Assembly: GCA_017647795.1 (NCBI GenBank)
Contig: JAGCJX010000012.1
Coordinates: 23,863 to 87,862, forward strand
Direction of reading: 5' to 3'
DNA: 64,000 nucleotides
Source of the DNA: Bacteroidales bacterium
Lineage (GTDB): Bacteria; Bacteroidota; Bacteroidia; Bacteroidales; UBA932
This document shows, one piece after another, positions 18,761 to 28,037 of the stretch. The position numbers and the translations under genes are program-made. Within the stretch, counting starts at the first letter, position 1. Each line of letters starts with the position of its first letter. The notes below the pieces were generated by a model, which saw only the letters and a program-made list of their open reading frames with translations, did no database searches and was not told the origin of the DNA.

Positions 18761-18797
18761 CAGAAACAGCATGTGTAATTTTAATAATCAGAGTGTT

Positions 18798-18962
18798 ATG
18801 AGAAAAATTCTTTTGGTGGCGTTATCTCTTTTTCTGATTTCGGCTTGGACCGCTCAGGCTCAATATGGGGTAAAAGTTTCTTATGAGCCGGCAATTTATA
18901 CAGAGAGCATGAATTTCCCTAAAATCATTCCATCATGCGCTTTTTCTGTCTTTGTTTATTGA
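18798..18962 (+). CDS. Short secreted reading frame, possibly the remnant of a deleted receptor gene
   Basis: A 54-residue frame starts with a convincing signal peptide (MRKILLVALSLFLISAWTAQAQ) followed by only about 32 residues (YGVKVSYEPAIYTESMNF...). It has a promoter box upstream and overlaps the start of the DUF4249 gene by 28 bases. DUF4249 lipoproteins usually follow a TonB-dependent receptor gene. A secreted stub in that position looks like the 5' end of such a gene joined by deletion to its downstream neighbour, but a real short peptide or leader that couples translation to the next gene is also possible. Confidence 0.4.
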   Translation: MRKILLVALSLFLISAWTAQAQYGVKVSYEPAIYTESMNFPKIIPSCAFSVFVY

Positions 18963-19912
18963 TGTTTTGTACATCCTGTACGGCTATCTTGGATTTGGAT
19001 CCTCGGGAGCGGTTTATTGTTGTGCAGGGGGCGCTGATCAATGAGCCGAAACAGACCATTTTGGTAAATTATTCGGCTTATCTGCATGAGGTTGAGATGA
19101 TGGAAATTAATCATGCTAACGTAGTGGTGGAGGAGTTGAATTTGGATGGGGAGGTGGTTGCTGAGTATGAGTTTGAATCTTGTGGCTCAGGCCAGTATGA
19201 GGCATACTTTGAACCGAAGTTTGGTCTTCGGTATAATCTGTCCGTTGAGGTTCCGGGTTATGCAACAGTCTCTGCTTCCACAGTGTATCCAATTCGAGAG
19301 AACATTAGAAATTTAACGAAGCAGAATGATAGATATTGGTTTGAATCCAAGAATGCTCCCTTGTATTTGTGGGTATATGGAGTTGAAATGGATTATCGGA
19401 AAGATTCTTTTGTTCCAGTCCAATACATTTATGCAAATCCCAAACTAACGGTAGCTGATTATAACGGGCTCGATGTAGAAGTGGAATTTATACAGCATAT
19501 TGATGTGGATTCTTTTAATGTGTTAGCTATGATTGATGATGTTGGCGAGCCTATACATTGGCGTTATGTCCGGTGTGAATTGGGTACGGAATCAAGACCT
19601 CATGTAGAGGGAGGGCGTTGGTGGTATGGTATCAATGTGATTCCCGATTTCGCTCTCCGCGATGACGGCCTTCCGGATCGTTATTCTTACGTGAGCTTTG
19701 ATTCGGTATCTGCAGAATATGACCGTTATCTGAAAGAGGTAATCTCCTATGATTTGAAGTTGGACCATTTGCCGATATCGGATTTTGCCAGTTTATATGA
19801 GCGCCATGAAATTTATACAAATGTACAGAATGGGACGGGGATATTTGGGGCTATTTATCGCCAACGGATGAGTCCATTAGTATATTGCTATTATGAAGAG
19901 TATAATCAGTAG
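18935..19912 (+). CDS. DUF4249-type lipoprotein
   Basis: The 325-residue protein has a very short lipoprotein signal (Cys15 in FCTSC), then DLDPRERFIVVQGALINEPKQ and VVVEELNLDGEVV, a beta-rich N-terminal pattern as in DUF4249 proteins, which are outer-membrane partners of TonB-dependent receptors in Bacteroidota. Function of the family is unknown; surface capture of a substrate is the usual guess. The codons are AT-richer (many A/T third positions) than in the flanking giant lipoprotein and the 21007 gene, hinting at a different history. It overlaps the preceding stub by 28 bases and the next gene by 20, so the three are translationally linked. No receptor gene is beside it. Confidence 0.65.
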   Translation: MRFFCLCLLMFCTSCTAILDLDPRERFIVVQGALINEPKQTILVNYSAYLHEVEMMEINHANVVVEELNLDGEVVAEYEFESCGSGQYEAYFEPKFGLRYNLSVEVPGYATVSASTVYPIRENIRNLTKQNDRYWFESKNAPLYLWVYGVEMDYRKDSFVPVQYIYANPKLTVADYNGLDVEVEFIQHIDVDSFNVLAMIDDVGEPIHWRYVRCELGTESRPHVEGGRWWYGINVIPDFALRDDGLPDRYSYVSFDSVSAEYDRYLKEVISYDLKLDHLPISDFASLYERHEIYTNVQNGTGIFGAIYRQRMSPLVYCYYEEYNQ

Positions 19913-20903
19913 AGTGTCTGTTCTATTGTTCGGTTTGCTATTTTTGGCTTTCTCTTGTGAGCAACTACCTCAATTGGATAGTGAAACCGAGCAAGCTAGA
20001 AATCCGTTAATAGACTATGTAGAGATTAAGGATATCCGTGATATTCTGGTGGGGATGGTTCTGGAAGGGACCTATGTTTATCCTGGATTAGTGGATACGG
20101 CAGTGGTTGTATCCACGGATATCCAGCTAAATTCTTTGCCCGATGGGGGCTGGGAGTGCTTCTTGGTTTTTTTCTTGGATGATGGTTTTCATTCTCCGAC
20201 CCGCGAAATATTGGAGGCAGATTTGATAAAATTTGAACCAGAGAGAGAGGTGATGGAGATTTGGTGGAATGGATTGGACTATCCTCTATTAACTCTCCAG
20301 ACCGTAGATGTTTGTGGATTAGGAGGTCGCGAAAAAGGCTTGCAGGCAGATTTTGATTTCTCGCGGATATATAGTATGCTTTTTGGGTCTTTCGTGGATC
20401 CAATCAGGAATTTGCCGCAGAGCGTTCTGGTAAGTAAAGAATTGAGTCTTGTGGAGTGGTTGGCGCAAGAGTGGTTAAGCTTTACCTTATTCTCGCCTCA
20501 GCTCCCCGCGGGAAACGGGATGGCTATGAGACAAGAATGCCGTATTGAACTTTCATTTTATGAAAATCATAGCCGTCCGGGATTTACTTGCCAAGTTAAT
20601 TCCTATGTGAGAGATTTTTCACAGATTGGGGCTCCTGCTGAATATTCAAAAACATTTTATTTGCCACATGTGCTTGTCAACGATGAGGAGCAGGAGGTAT
20701 GGGCCTACGAAACAACGGTTGACAATAAGATTGTTCCTTATATGCGGATCAAGTATTATAAAGACCTTTCTCGCCTGATTCTTTATTGGACTCCGGGTTC
20801 TTACTTTAAGAAAAAATATCAGGGATTGGTGGATCTTCCTTTGTGCGAGGAGGAGTTGCAGATTATTTTGTCGCAGAAGGTGCTGGAAAAACTCCCTGAT
20901 TAA
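19893..20903 (+). CDS. Lipoprotein of unknown function
   Basis: I do not recognise this 336-residue protein. It starts with a lipoprotein signal (LLFLAFSC, Cys22) and then an acidic, beta-rich sequence with no motif I can name. Two points are visible: a repeated aromatic/acidic pattern (EIWWNGLDYP, LSLVEWLAQEW) and a basic C-terminal stretch (GSYFKKKYQG). The start overlaps the DUF4249 gene by 20 bases, so it is in the same operon and probably acts with it at the outer membrane. Base composition is AT-rich like its upstream partner and unlike the next gene. Confidence 0.6.
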   Translation: MKSIISRVSVLLFGLLFLAFSCEQLPQLDSETEQARNPLIDYVEIKDIRDILVGMVLEGTYVYPGLVDTAVVVSTDIQLNSLPDGGWECFLVFFLDDGFHSPTREILEADLIKFEPEREVMEIWWNGLDYPLLTLQTVDVCGLGGREKGLQADFDFSRIYSMLFGSFVDPIRNLPQSVLVSKELSLVEWLAQEWLSFTLFSPQLPAGNGMAMRQECRIELSFYENHSRPGFTCQVNSYVRDFSQIGAPAEYSKTFYLPHVLVNDEEQEVWAYETTVDNKIVPYMRIKYYKDLSRLILYWTPGSYFKKKYQGLVDLPLCEEELQIILSQKVLEKLPD

Positions 20904-20943
20904 TGTTTTCTCTTGTTTTCTTGCTCTTTTTTGATCCTGTTTT

Positions 20944-20951
20944 TATCTTTG
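20944..20951 (+). promoter_or_regulatory. Promoter of the nuclease/receptor operon
   Basis: TATCTTTG is an ideal minus-7 box. TTG at 20921-20923 gives a 20-base spacer to a minus-33 element. The leader to the ATG at 21007 is about 50 bases. It marks the start of the 21.0-28.8 kb transcription unit. Confidence 0.65.
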
Positions 20952-21006
20952 TGGGTTGCGGGATTTTGTCCTGTGTGAATGAAAAAGGAAATTAAATAAG
21001 AGCATT

Positions 21007-22995
21007 ATGAGAAGATGTAAATTATTGGCTTTTATGATGATGGCCGTGACCTTGCTGGGTATTGCAAGTTGTATTACGGATCCGGAGTTTAAGCCGGCTG
21101 ACATTTCTGTTAGCACTACGACGTTGAATTTTTCTGCGGAAGGCGGTTCTGCAACCATTGAGTTGCTCTCTAACCGCGACTGGAAGCTGGAAGTTGTTGG
21201 CGAAGAAGTGACCTGGTTGGCGGTAAGCCGAATCTCGGCCGAGGCTTCGGAGGCTTCGCATACCATTACCATTAGTACGCTTCCCTTGGATGGTGTGACT
21301 CGTCAGGCTACCTTGAATTTTAGAACCGAGACGGTCTATGCTTCGGTTCGTGTTACCCAAAAGGGCAATGTTTCATCGGCGGTGACCTCGTTCTCAGATG
21401 ACTTCGCTTCCATTGAAGAGGCCAATGTGGCCTATACCGACAAAGGATGGAGTTTCTACTCGTCCGATCCGAGCGATGTGTATTACGGATGGAGAACCGG
21501 TTTGTACAATAGCGACAAATACATCCAGATTGCACCGTATAGTTCTTCGCAGGACCAAGTCGTGGCTTATGCAACGACCCCTTTGTTGAATGTGCGTGAT
21601 GCGGCGCAAAAGAACCTGTCTTTCCAAGTGGCCCTGTACTACAAAGAAGAGGATGCTTCGAAATTGGAAGTGGTGGCTTCCACCGACTTCGCAGGAGACT
21701 ATGCGGCGGCTACGTGGACAGTAGTTTACGACGCAACCTTCCCGGCAGGAGCCTCAATGAATAGTTGGAAGACGCACAACGTGAACCTGGAAGAAACCTA
21801 CGGAGATGTGGCGGAGGTGTATTTTGCATTCCGTTATACCGGTAAGTCCAACACCTATCGTTTGGACAACGTGGTCTTTGGTGATACAGCGGGAACCAAC
21901 CCCGACAATCCTAATAATCCGGACAATCCTTCTGACATTGGGGACAATTGGAAGAATCCGGCTGTCTCGGCCTTTGGTGATGACTTCCAATCCATTCAAA
22001 CCGGCTACATTTCGTATGTTTCCGATAACTGGACCTTCTGGTCTTCGGATATGTCGGATATCAACTACCAATTCAAGACCCGCGTCTGGGAAGCTGAAAC
22101 GGCGGTGGATAAATACTTGGACATTGCCCCCTATGCTTCCTCTCAGGCACAAGTGACTGCATTTGCCATGCTGCCGAAGATGAACGTGGCAGAGTCGGCT
22201 CCGAAGGAACTGAAGTTTGATACGGCTTTGTATTACAAGGAAGAGGACCAATCGCAGTTTGAAGTGGTGGTATCTTCGGATTTTGCAGGAGATTTTGAAA
22301 CAGCAACTTGGACGGTTGTGTACGATGCAACCTATCCGGCAGCTTCGGAAACCAACGTTTGGAAGACCCATACGGTGGACTTTTCGGATTATGCGGCGGC
22401 AGACTCATTGTTTGTGGCATTCCGTTATACCGGAAAATCGAATACCTACCGTTTGGACAACGTCATCTTCGGTACCCCCGAGCACATGAATGGCGGAAAT
22501 GAAGGCAATGGAGATGATCCGGGCAATGACAACCCCAGTGGCGGCGAAGGAAATGGTGTTTACTCCAGCAATCTTGCTTTGCCGACCGCGGATAGTAGTT
22601 CTGAGGCGCATTATGCCGTGAAAGTGATTGTGGATGGTGAGGAATATCCGGCCTTGAAACTAGGTAAATCGGAAGCGGGTGGAACCTATACCGTGGGAAA
22701 TCTGCCGGCAACCGGAGATGTAACCTTGACCTTCTATGGTGTGGCTTGGAAAGGAAAATCCTGTGATTTGACCATTGCGGTCAACAACGGTGGACAAATT
22801 GATGGAGGAGCCTCCAAAACCCTTTCGTTGGTTCCGAACCAGGGGGCGGCCCAAAATACTCCGTTTACGATTACTTTTGGGGACAAAGATTTTTATACGT
22901 TGAACTTGACCGGTGTTACCGAAAATACAACGTTGACATTCTCTACGCCGAATGCAAAACCTCGTTGTATTCTGACCGGTTTGAACGTGAACTAA
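21007..22995 (+). CDS. BACON-domain lipoprotein with two repeated beta-sandwich modules
   Basis: The 662-residue protein has a lipoprotein signal (GIASC, Cys22) and a BACON-like domain (about 30-118: SAEGGSATIELLSNRDWKLEV). Two modules of about 165 residues follow (about 121-300 and 318-490), each starting SFxDDFxSI...W.F.SSDxSD and ending FAFRYTGKSNTYRLDNV; they resemble choice-of-anchor or jelly-roll domains that bind ligands. A Gly/Asn/Pro-rich linker leads to a C-terminal domain (about 515-662) nearly the same as that of the giant lipoprotein at 14341. It is the first gene of an operon: the nuclease gene starts 3 bases after its stop. A surface binding protein feeding the nucleases is my inference. 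Confidence 0.75.
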   Translation: MRRCKLLAFMMMAVTLLGIASCITDPEFKPADISVSTTTLNFSAEGGSATIELLSNRDWKLEVVGEEVTWLAVSRISAEASEASHTITISTLPLDGVTRQATLNFRTETVYASVRVTQKGNVSSAVTSFSDDFASIEEANVAYTDKGWSFYSSDPSDVYYGWRTGLYNSDKYIQIAPYSSSQDQVVAYATTPLLNVRDAAQKNLSFQVALYYKEEDASKLEVVASTDFAGDYAAATWTVVYDATFPAGASMNSWKTHNVNLEETYGDVAEVYFAFRYTGKSNTYRLDNVVFGDTAGTNPDNPNNPDNPSDIGDNWKNPAVSAFGDDFQSIQTGYISYVSDNWTFWSSDMSDINYQFKTRVWEAETAVDKYLDIAPYASSQAQVTAFAMLPKMNVAESAPKELKFDTALYYKEEDQSQFEVVVSSDFAGDFETATWTVVYDATYPAASETNVWKTHTVDFSDYAAADSLFVAFRYTGKSNTYRLDNVIFGTPEHMNGGNEGNGDDPGNDNPSGGEGNGVYSSNLALPTADSSSEAHYAVKVIVDGEEYPALKLGKSEAGGTYTVGNLPATGDVTLTFYGVAWKGKSCDLTIAVNNGGQIDGGASKTLSLVPNQGAAQNTPFTITFGDKDFYTLNLTGVTENTTLTFSTPNAKPRCILTGLNVN

Positions 22996-22998
22996 TCC

Positions 22999-24210
22999 AT
23001 GAGACGTTTTCGTTTTTGTGGGCTCGCTGCATGGGCCATGGTCGCCATTTTGCTGCTTCTGAACGCTTGTTCCGAAGAGGGCATTCCCAACCGTATTGTC
23101 TTGCAACATGAGACGGTCAGTGCGACCAACTCGGGCCAATTCTTTGCCATTGAATCTTCTGAGCGTTGGGAGATTCAGATGGATTATCCCTATGGGGTAG
23201 AGCCTTGGTGTACCATCCGACCCTTGGAGGGTGAGGGTACCCAACGCGACCTGCAGTTGTACCATACCAAGAATACTTCCGATCAGCCGAGGAAGGTTTT
23301 GATTCGTGTTGTGTTTGAGACGGAGGTCCTTTCGGTGATTTTTGTTCAGGAGGCTGCGGAAGGAGTGCCTCCGGGTACGGACGATCCGAACGATGATCCG
23401 AACGATGATCCGAATGATGACCCGAATGATGACCCGAACAACGACGGCTTGGTGTCCGATCCGGTGCAGGCTTGGATGGAATTGCCGCAAGTGGAGGTGG
23501 GAACGATGCAAGCCTTTGTGACGCACCGTTTTGAGTCGAACAATTTTTCTGCACGCAATTACTCCATGCTTTACGATGCCACCAACCGCGTAGCGTTGTG
23601 GGTTGCTTATCCCTTGTGCGCGGACTACATGGGCAGTTCGGGCAGGAGTGACGATTGGGGTTTTGATCCCAAGATTCCGAAGCAGTACCAACCGAACCTG
23701 TACCGGGGATTCTCGGGTGGCTTTGACCGGGGACACCAACTCCCGTCGGCAGATCGTACTCAGAGCCGATCTTTGAACCGGACAACCTTCTATTTTACCA
23801 ACATGACACCTCAGCGTGGTGCGTTGAACCAACGGGCTTGGGCGGACCTGGAAGGTCGGGTACGCGGCTATACATCTTCGTGTGATACGTTGTACGTAGT
23901 GACCGGTGCGGTATTGGCCGCCGAGGGTGATGCTTCGCGGGAGTACGCAAAGGACAACGATGGAAACGATGTGGCGGTTCCCAAGGCCTATTACAAGGTC
24001 CTGTTGAAATACAATGTTGCATCCAACCATTATTCGTCGATTGGCTTCTGGTTTGAACACCGGGAATATGGCAATACGGTCACCATTTCCGAGACCCAGA
24101 CTGTCCGTGAGATCGAAGAACGTACAGGATTTAACTTTTTTGCCAACTTGCCGGCTTCAGTTGCCGAGGAAGTGGAAACGGAATACAACCCCGGAGCTTG
24201 GGGATTTTAA
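22999..24210 (+). CDS. Lipoprotein DNA/RNA non-specific endonuclease (NucA/NUC1 family)
   Basis: The 403-residue protein has a lipoprotein signal (LLNAC, Cys24), a beta-rich N-terminal region, an acidic low-complexity linker of DDPN repeats (about 127-148), and then the beta-beta-alpha-metal nuclease domain. The catalytic signature DRGHQLPSADR (about 246-256) contains the general-base His, and NRTTFYFTNMTPQ followed by LNQRAWADLE supplies the Mg-binding Asn. The domain appears complete through a hydrophobic C-terminal region. It would cut DNA and RNA on the cell surface or in the periplasm. Three bases separate it from the upstream lipoprotein gene and 12 from the next nuclease. Confidence 0.92.
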   Translation: MRRFRFCGLAAWAMVAILLLLNACSEEGIPNRIVLQHETVSATNSGQFFAIESSERWEIQMDYPYGVEPWCTIRPLEGEGTQRDLQLYHTKNTSDQPRKVLIRVVFETEVLSVIFVQEAAEGVPPGTDDPNDDPNDDPNDDPNDDPNNDGLVSDPVQAWMELPQVEVGTMQAFVTHRFESNNFSARNYSMLYDATNRVALWVAYPLCADYMGSSGRSDDWGFDPKIPKQYQPNLYRGFSGGFDRGHQLPSADRTQSRSLNRTTFYFTNMTPQRGALNQRAWADLEGRVRGYTSSCDTLYVVTGAVLAAEGDASREYAKDNDGNDVAVPKAYYKVLLKYNVASNHYSSIGFWFEHREYGNTVTISETQTVREIEERTGFNFFANLPASVAEEVETEYNPGAWGF

Positions 24211-24222
24211 GGAAAGAAGAAG

Positions 24223-25281
24223 ATGAAAATCAATAACAACTTGTTACTGGGCCTGATCTGTCTCTTTGCGGCAGTTTCCTTGTCGGCGCAGGACCGGACC
24301 TATACGGTGATGTTCTACAACGTCGAAAACCTCTTTGACGTGTACAACGATCCCAACGTCCGGGATGATGAATTTACGCCCGAAGGCCCGAAGGAGTGGA
24401 CCGAAACCAAGTATTGGAAGAAAATTGCAAACACCGCGGAGGTGTTGCATGCCATCGCGCAAGCCAACCGTCAGTTCCCGGCCATCATTGGTTTGAGTGA
24501 AATTGAAAACCGTTTGGTCTTGGATGATTTGGTTTCCGACGAACGCCTGGCTTCGGCCAACTATCAGATTGTCCACTACGACTCTCCGGAGGCTCGTGGG
24601 GTGGATGTGGCGTTGTTGTACCGTCCAGATCTGTTTGAGTACGAATGGAGTGATCCCATCCGAACCCGCATCCCCAGCCGTCCGGATTTCAAGACCCGCG
24701 ACATTCTAGCCGTTTGTGGTCGTATTGAGGGAGAATTGTTTTGTTTCTTTGTGAACCACTGGTCGTCTCGCCGTGGTGGAGCCCAGTCGTCCGAGTACCT
24801 GCGTTGTGGTGGGGCTCAAACTGTGCGGGACTATGCAGACTCTTTGCGCCAGGTCCACCCGGAAATCAAGTTGGTGGTGATGGGCGATATGAACGATGAT
24901 CCGGTGGACAAGAGTATTCTGGAGGTTCTGGGTGGAGCCGGTGATCCGGAAAACATCCCCGAAGGTGGAATGTTCAACCCGTTCTATGCGTTGTTCCAGG
25001 ACGGCTATGGCACCTTGGCCTACCAGGATGCCTGGAGTTTGTACGACAACATCGTGGTCAGCGATAACCTGATGAACTTGGATCAGGAAGGAAGTCTGCG
25101 CCTGATGCCCGTGAAGTTGCGCCGTCAGACCTACTACGCTTCCATCTTCAAACGTTCGTTCCTGATACAACAAAAAGGGCAGTACAAGAACTATCCTTGG
25201 CGGACGTACAGCGGGAATGCTTTTTTAGGCGGGTACAGTGACCACTTGCCTGTTTTCATTACGATTGGAAAAGAAAAATAG
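24223..25281 (+). CDS. Secreted endonuclease/exonuclease/phosphatase-family enzyme
   Basis: This 352-residue protein has an ordinary signal peptide (cleavage near SLSA-QD) and the EEP fold motifs in order: MFYNVENLFD (28-37), GLSEIENR (about 90) with the metal-binding Glu, VNHWSSRRGG (about 181), GDMNDDPVD (about 223) and GYSDHLPVF near the C-terminus with the catalytic Asp-His. The NVENLFD pattern is typical of Bacteroidota secreted EEP proteins, often annotated as nucleases. It could degrade oligonucleotides released by the neighbouring endonuclease; a phosphodiesterase on lipids or sugars is the main alternative. Its stop overlaps the region just before the receptor start by design of a tight operon. 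Confidence 0.88.
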   Translation: MKINNNLLLGLICLFAAVSLSAQDRTYTVMFYNVENLFDVYNDPNVRDDEFTPEGPKEWTETKYWKKIANTAEVLHAIAQANRQFPAIIGLSEIENRLVLDDLVSDERLASANYQIVHYDSPEARGVDVALLYRPDLFEYEWSDPIRTRIPSRPDFKTRDILAVCGRIEGELFCFFVNHWSSRRGGAQSSEYLRCGGAQTVRDYADSLRQVHPEIKLVVMGDMNDDPVDKSILEVLGGAGDPENIPEGGMFNPFYALFQDGYGTLAYQDAWSLYDNIVVSDNLMNLDQEGSLRLMPVKLRRQTYYASIFKRSFLIQQKGQYKNYPWRTYSGNAFLGGYSDHLPVFITIGKEK

Positions 25282-25286
25282 TGCCT

Positions 25287-28022
25287 ATGAAACGTATATT
25301 TTCGATAAAACTGATTCTGTTGTTGACTTTGTTGGTGCCGACGGCTGTGTGGGCCCAAGAAGGGGGAATCCGCGGTATTGTGATCAACCGCGTCACCAAA
25401 CAACCCATCGCGGATGCGAAGGTATCGGTGGTGACAACGGCGGGGGAATTCTTCCGTTATACCGATGCGAACGGTGCATTTGAGTTGGTGGGTATTCCTG
25501 ACGGCATGCAACACGTGCGCGTGGAAGCTGCCTACTTTCAGGATACCGACTTGAACGTCAAGGTAGAAGGTTATGTAAAAGACTTGCATCGTATATCCAT
25601 GGCACCCGACTTGGGGTCTGTGGGTGTGGACGATGCCTTTGTTGAGTTGGACAGTGAGAACGAAGCCGGCTACGAAGATGTTCCCTCTGTTCTTGCTTCC
25701 AGCAAAGATGTCTATGAAAACATCGCCGGCTACAAGTTCAGCGCAGCCCGTTTCTTGAGCCGCGGTTACGAAAGTGGTACCTCGGATGTGTATTTGAACG
25801 GCATCCGTTTGAACGATGCGTTGACAGGCTATACCCCGCACTCGTTGTGGAGTGGTCTGAACGAGGCAACTCGTGAAAAAGAAGTGGTGACCGGTATGAG
25901 TGCGACCGAATATGGAGTCGGTGGGATCAACGGTGTGACCAACATCAATGCCTATGCATCTTCGGTGAAGAAAGGTTACCGTTTCAGTTTGTTGACCTCC
26001 AGTGGCCAATACCGTTTCCGGGCCATGGCTACCTATGCCTCCGGAATGATGGACAACGGTTGGGCCTATGCCTTCTCGGTTTCAACCCGTTTGGGGGGTA
26101 ACGATTACGTCGAAGGCATCTTTTACAATGCCCTGGCATACTATGCAGGGGTTGAGAAGAAATTTGACGATGCACACAAGCTTTCGTTGACCTTGCTGGG
26201 CTCTCCGAGTCAGCGTGGTGCACAAACGGCAGCGACCCAAGAGGTCTATGATTTGTTGGGCAACAACTACTACAACCCGAACTGGGGTTATCAAAATGGC
26301 AAAGTACGCAACTCCCGGGTGCGTGATTCGCACGAGCCGTTGTTTGTGTTGAACTACGAATATACGCCGAACCACGATACCAAGTGGGTGCTTGCCCTTT
26401 CGTACCGCATGGGTCGCAACGGATACTCCCGTTTGGACTGGTACGATGCAGCCGATCCTCGCCCGGATTACTACCGCAACCTGCCGAGCTACTACGATGA
26501 AAACCCGACTTTGGCGGCGTGGGTGAAAGACGGTTGGTTGAGCGATGACAACATCCGCCACATCAATTGGGACCGTTTGTATCAAGTAAACCGCAACAGC
26601 GGAGCCCGCTCGAAATACGTTGTGGAAGAATCCCACACCGACCAGGATGACTTCAACTTCAACCTCCAGTACAGCCACCGTTTTGCTGCCTGGTTGAAAC
26701 TCAATGCTGGTTACAATTACCGTTGGAACCGTACCGAATACTACAAGATCATCAAGGACTTGTTGGGGGGAGAATACTGGATTGACGTGGACCAGTTTGC
26801 CGAACGTGATTACGGTTCCGGTGATCAGATTCAAAATGACTTGAACAACCCCGACCGCAAGGTGAAGGTGGGCGACAAATATGGCTATGACTACTATGCC
26901 AATGTACGCAACCACCGGGCATGGGTTGTGGCTCAGACCAACGTGGGTGCCTTGGAAGCTACCCTGGCAGGGGAAGCCGGTTACCAGACTTTCTGGCGTG
27001 ACGGTTTGTACCGCAAGGGCCTTTTCCCGGACAACTCTTATGGTGAGTCAGAAAAATCCAATTTCTTTACCTACACCGCGAAATTGGGATTGAACTACAA
27101 ATTTGAAGGCAGCAACCGCCTATACGCCAACATCGGTTATGTACAGTCGGCACCTTACTTCCAAGAGTCGTTCCTGTCCCCGAGAACCCGGAACAGCCTG
27201 GTACCCCACCTGACGACCGAAAAGACCTTCAGTACAGATTTGAACTATGCCCTGAAGGTGGGTGAGTTTGCCCTGCGTGCGTCGGTGTTCTACACCACCA
27301 TCCACGACCAGACGGATTTGATCAGTTTCTATGACGACATCCAACGTGCCTACACCAACTTTGCGATGAGTGGCATCGACCAACGCAACGTAGGGATGGA
27401 ATTGGGAATGAAAGTGCCGTTGTCGTACGGTCTCTCTCTTCAAGGAGCTTTGTCTTACGGCAACTACGTCTATACTTCGACGCCTTACGTGACCCAAACC
27501 ATTGACAACAGCGAAGCCGTGGTTCTGGAGAATGCAAAGGTGTATTGGGAAGGATACAAAGTACCCAGCACCCCGCAGTTGGCTGCCAACTTGGGATTGA
27601 ACTACCGTTCGGAACGTTACCTCTTTGCCGGTATCGATGTGAGCTACTTTGATGGTATGTATTTGTCCATGAACCCCCTCCGTCGTACGGACTACGCAAA
27701 CATCGGTTACGACCTCTCGACTCCTGAAGGTTATGCCCAAATGCGTAAAATGACCGATCAAGAACGTTTGACCCCCGGTTTTGTGGTGAATGCAAACATC
27801 GGAAAATCGTGGTACATCCACGGAAAATACAACTTGGGTGTGAGTGTGGACATAAAGAACATCTTGAACAACACCAACTTCCGCACCGGAGGTTTTGAGC
27901 AAATGCGTCTGACAGCCAACAAGGATGCTTCGGGCAATATCTTGAATTACACCGCATTTGACTCCAAGTACTTCTACATGTTCGGTACGACCTACATGGT
28001 CAATGTTTATTTCAGATTCTAA
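25287..28022 (+). CDS. TonB-dependent outer-membrane receptor
   Basis: This receptor of about 911 residues has a signal peptide (cleavage near VWA-QEGG), a carboxypeptidase-like regulatory domain (GGIRGIVINRVTKQPIADAK, about 22-41, to about 105), a plug region (SRGYESGTSDVYLNGIRLND) and a long beta-barrel ending in an aromatic residue (MVNVYFRF). It should import a substrate too large for porins using TonB energy. I prefer ATG at 25287 to the GTG at 25281. Receptors of this type are often linked to DUF5689 and EEP genes. Lying between two nucleases and a DUF5689 lipoprotein, it is the probable entry port for nucleic-acid fragments. No SusD partner is encoded nearby. Confidence 0.9.
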   Translation: MKRIFSIKLILLLTLLVPTAVWAQEGGIRGIVINRVTKQPIADAKVSVVTTAGEFFRYTDANGAFELVGIPDGMQHVRVEAAYFQDTDLNVKVEGYVKDLHRISMAPDLGSVGVDDAFVELDSENEAGYEDVPSVLASSKDVYENIAGYKFSAARFLSRGYESGTSDVYLNGIRLNDALTGYTPHSLWSGLNEATREKEVVTGMSATEYGVGGINGVTNINAYASSVKKGYRFSLLTSSGQYRFRAMATYASGMMDNGWAYAFSVSTRLGGNDYVEGIFYNALAYYAGVEKKFDDAHKLSLTLLGSPSQRGAQTAATQEVYDLLGNNYYNPNWGYQNGKVRNSRVRDSHEPLFVLNYEYTPNHDTKWVLALSYRMGRNGYSRLDWYDAADPRPDYYRNLPSYYDENPTLAAWVKDGWLSDDNIRHINWDRLYQVNRNSGARSKYVVEESHTDQDDFNFNLQYSHRFAAWLKLNAGYNYRWNRTEYYKIIKDLLGGEYWIDVDQFAERDYGSGDQIQNDLNNPDRKVKVGDKYGYDYYANVRNHRAWVVAQTNVGALEATLAGEAGYQTFWRDGLYRKGLFPDNSYGESEKSNFFTYTAKLGLNYKFEGSNRLYANIGYVQSAPYFQESFLSPRTRNSLVPHLTTEKTFSTDLNYALKVGEFALRASVFYTTIHDQTDLISFYDDIQRAYTNFAMSGIDQRNVGMELGMKVPLSYGLSLQGALSYGNYVYTSTPYVTQTIDNSEAVVLENAKVYWEGYKVPSTPQLAANLGLNYRSERYLFAGIDVSYFDGMYLSMNPLRRTDYANIGYDLSTPEGYAQMRKMTDQERLTPGFVVNANIGKSWYIHGKYNLGVSVDIKNILNNTNFRTGGFEQMRLTANKDASGNILNYTAFDSKYFYMFGTTYMVNVYFRF

Positions 28023-28037
28023 AACAGGAGGATGCTT

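Noticed and set aside
22660..24060. 466-codon frame opposite the nuclease gene
   Set aside because: Antisense to the intact DNA/RNA endonuclease; composition is that of a reverse reading.
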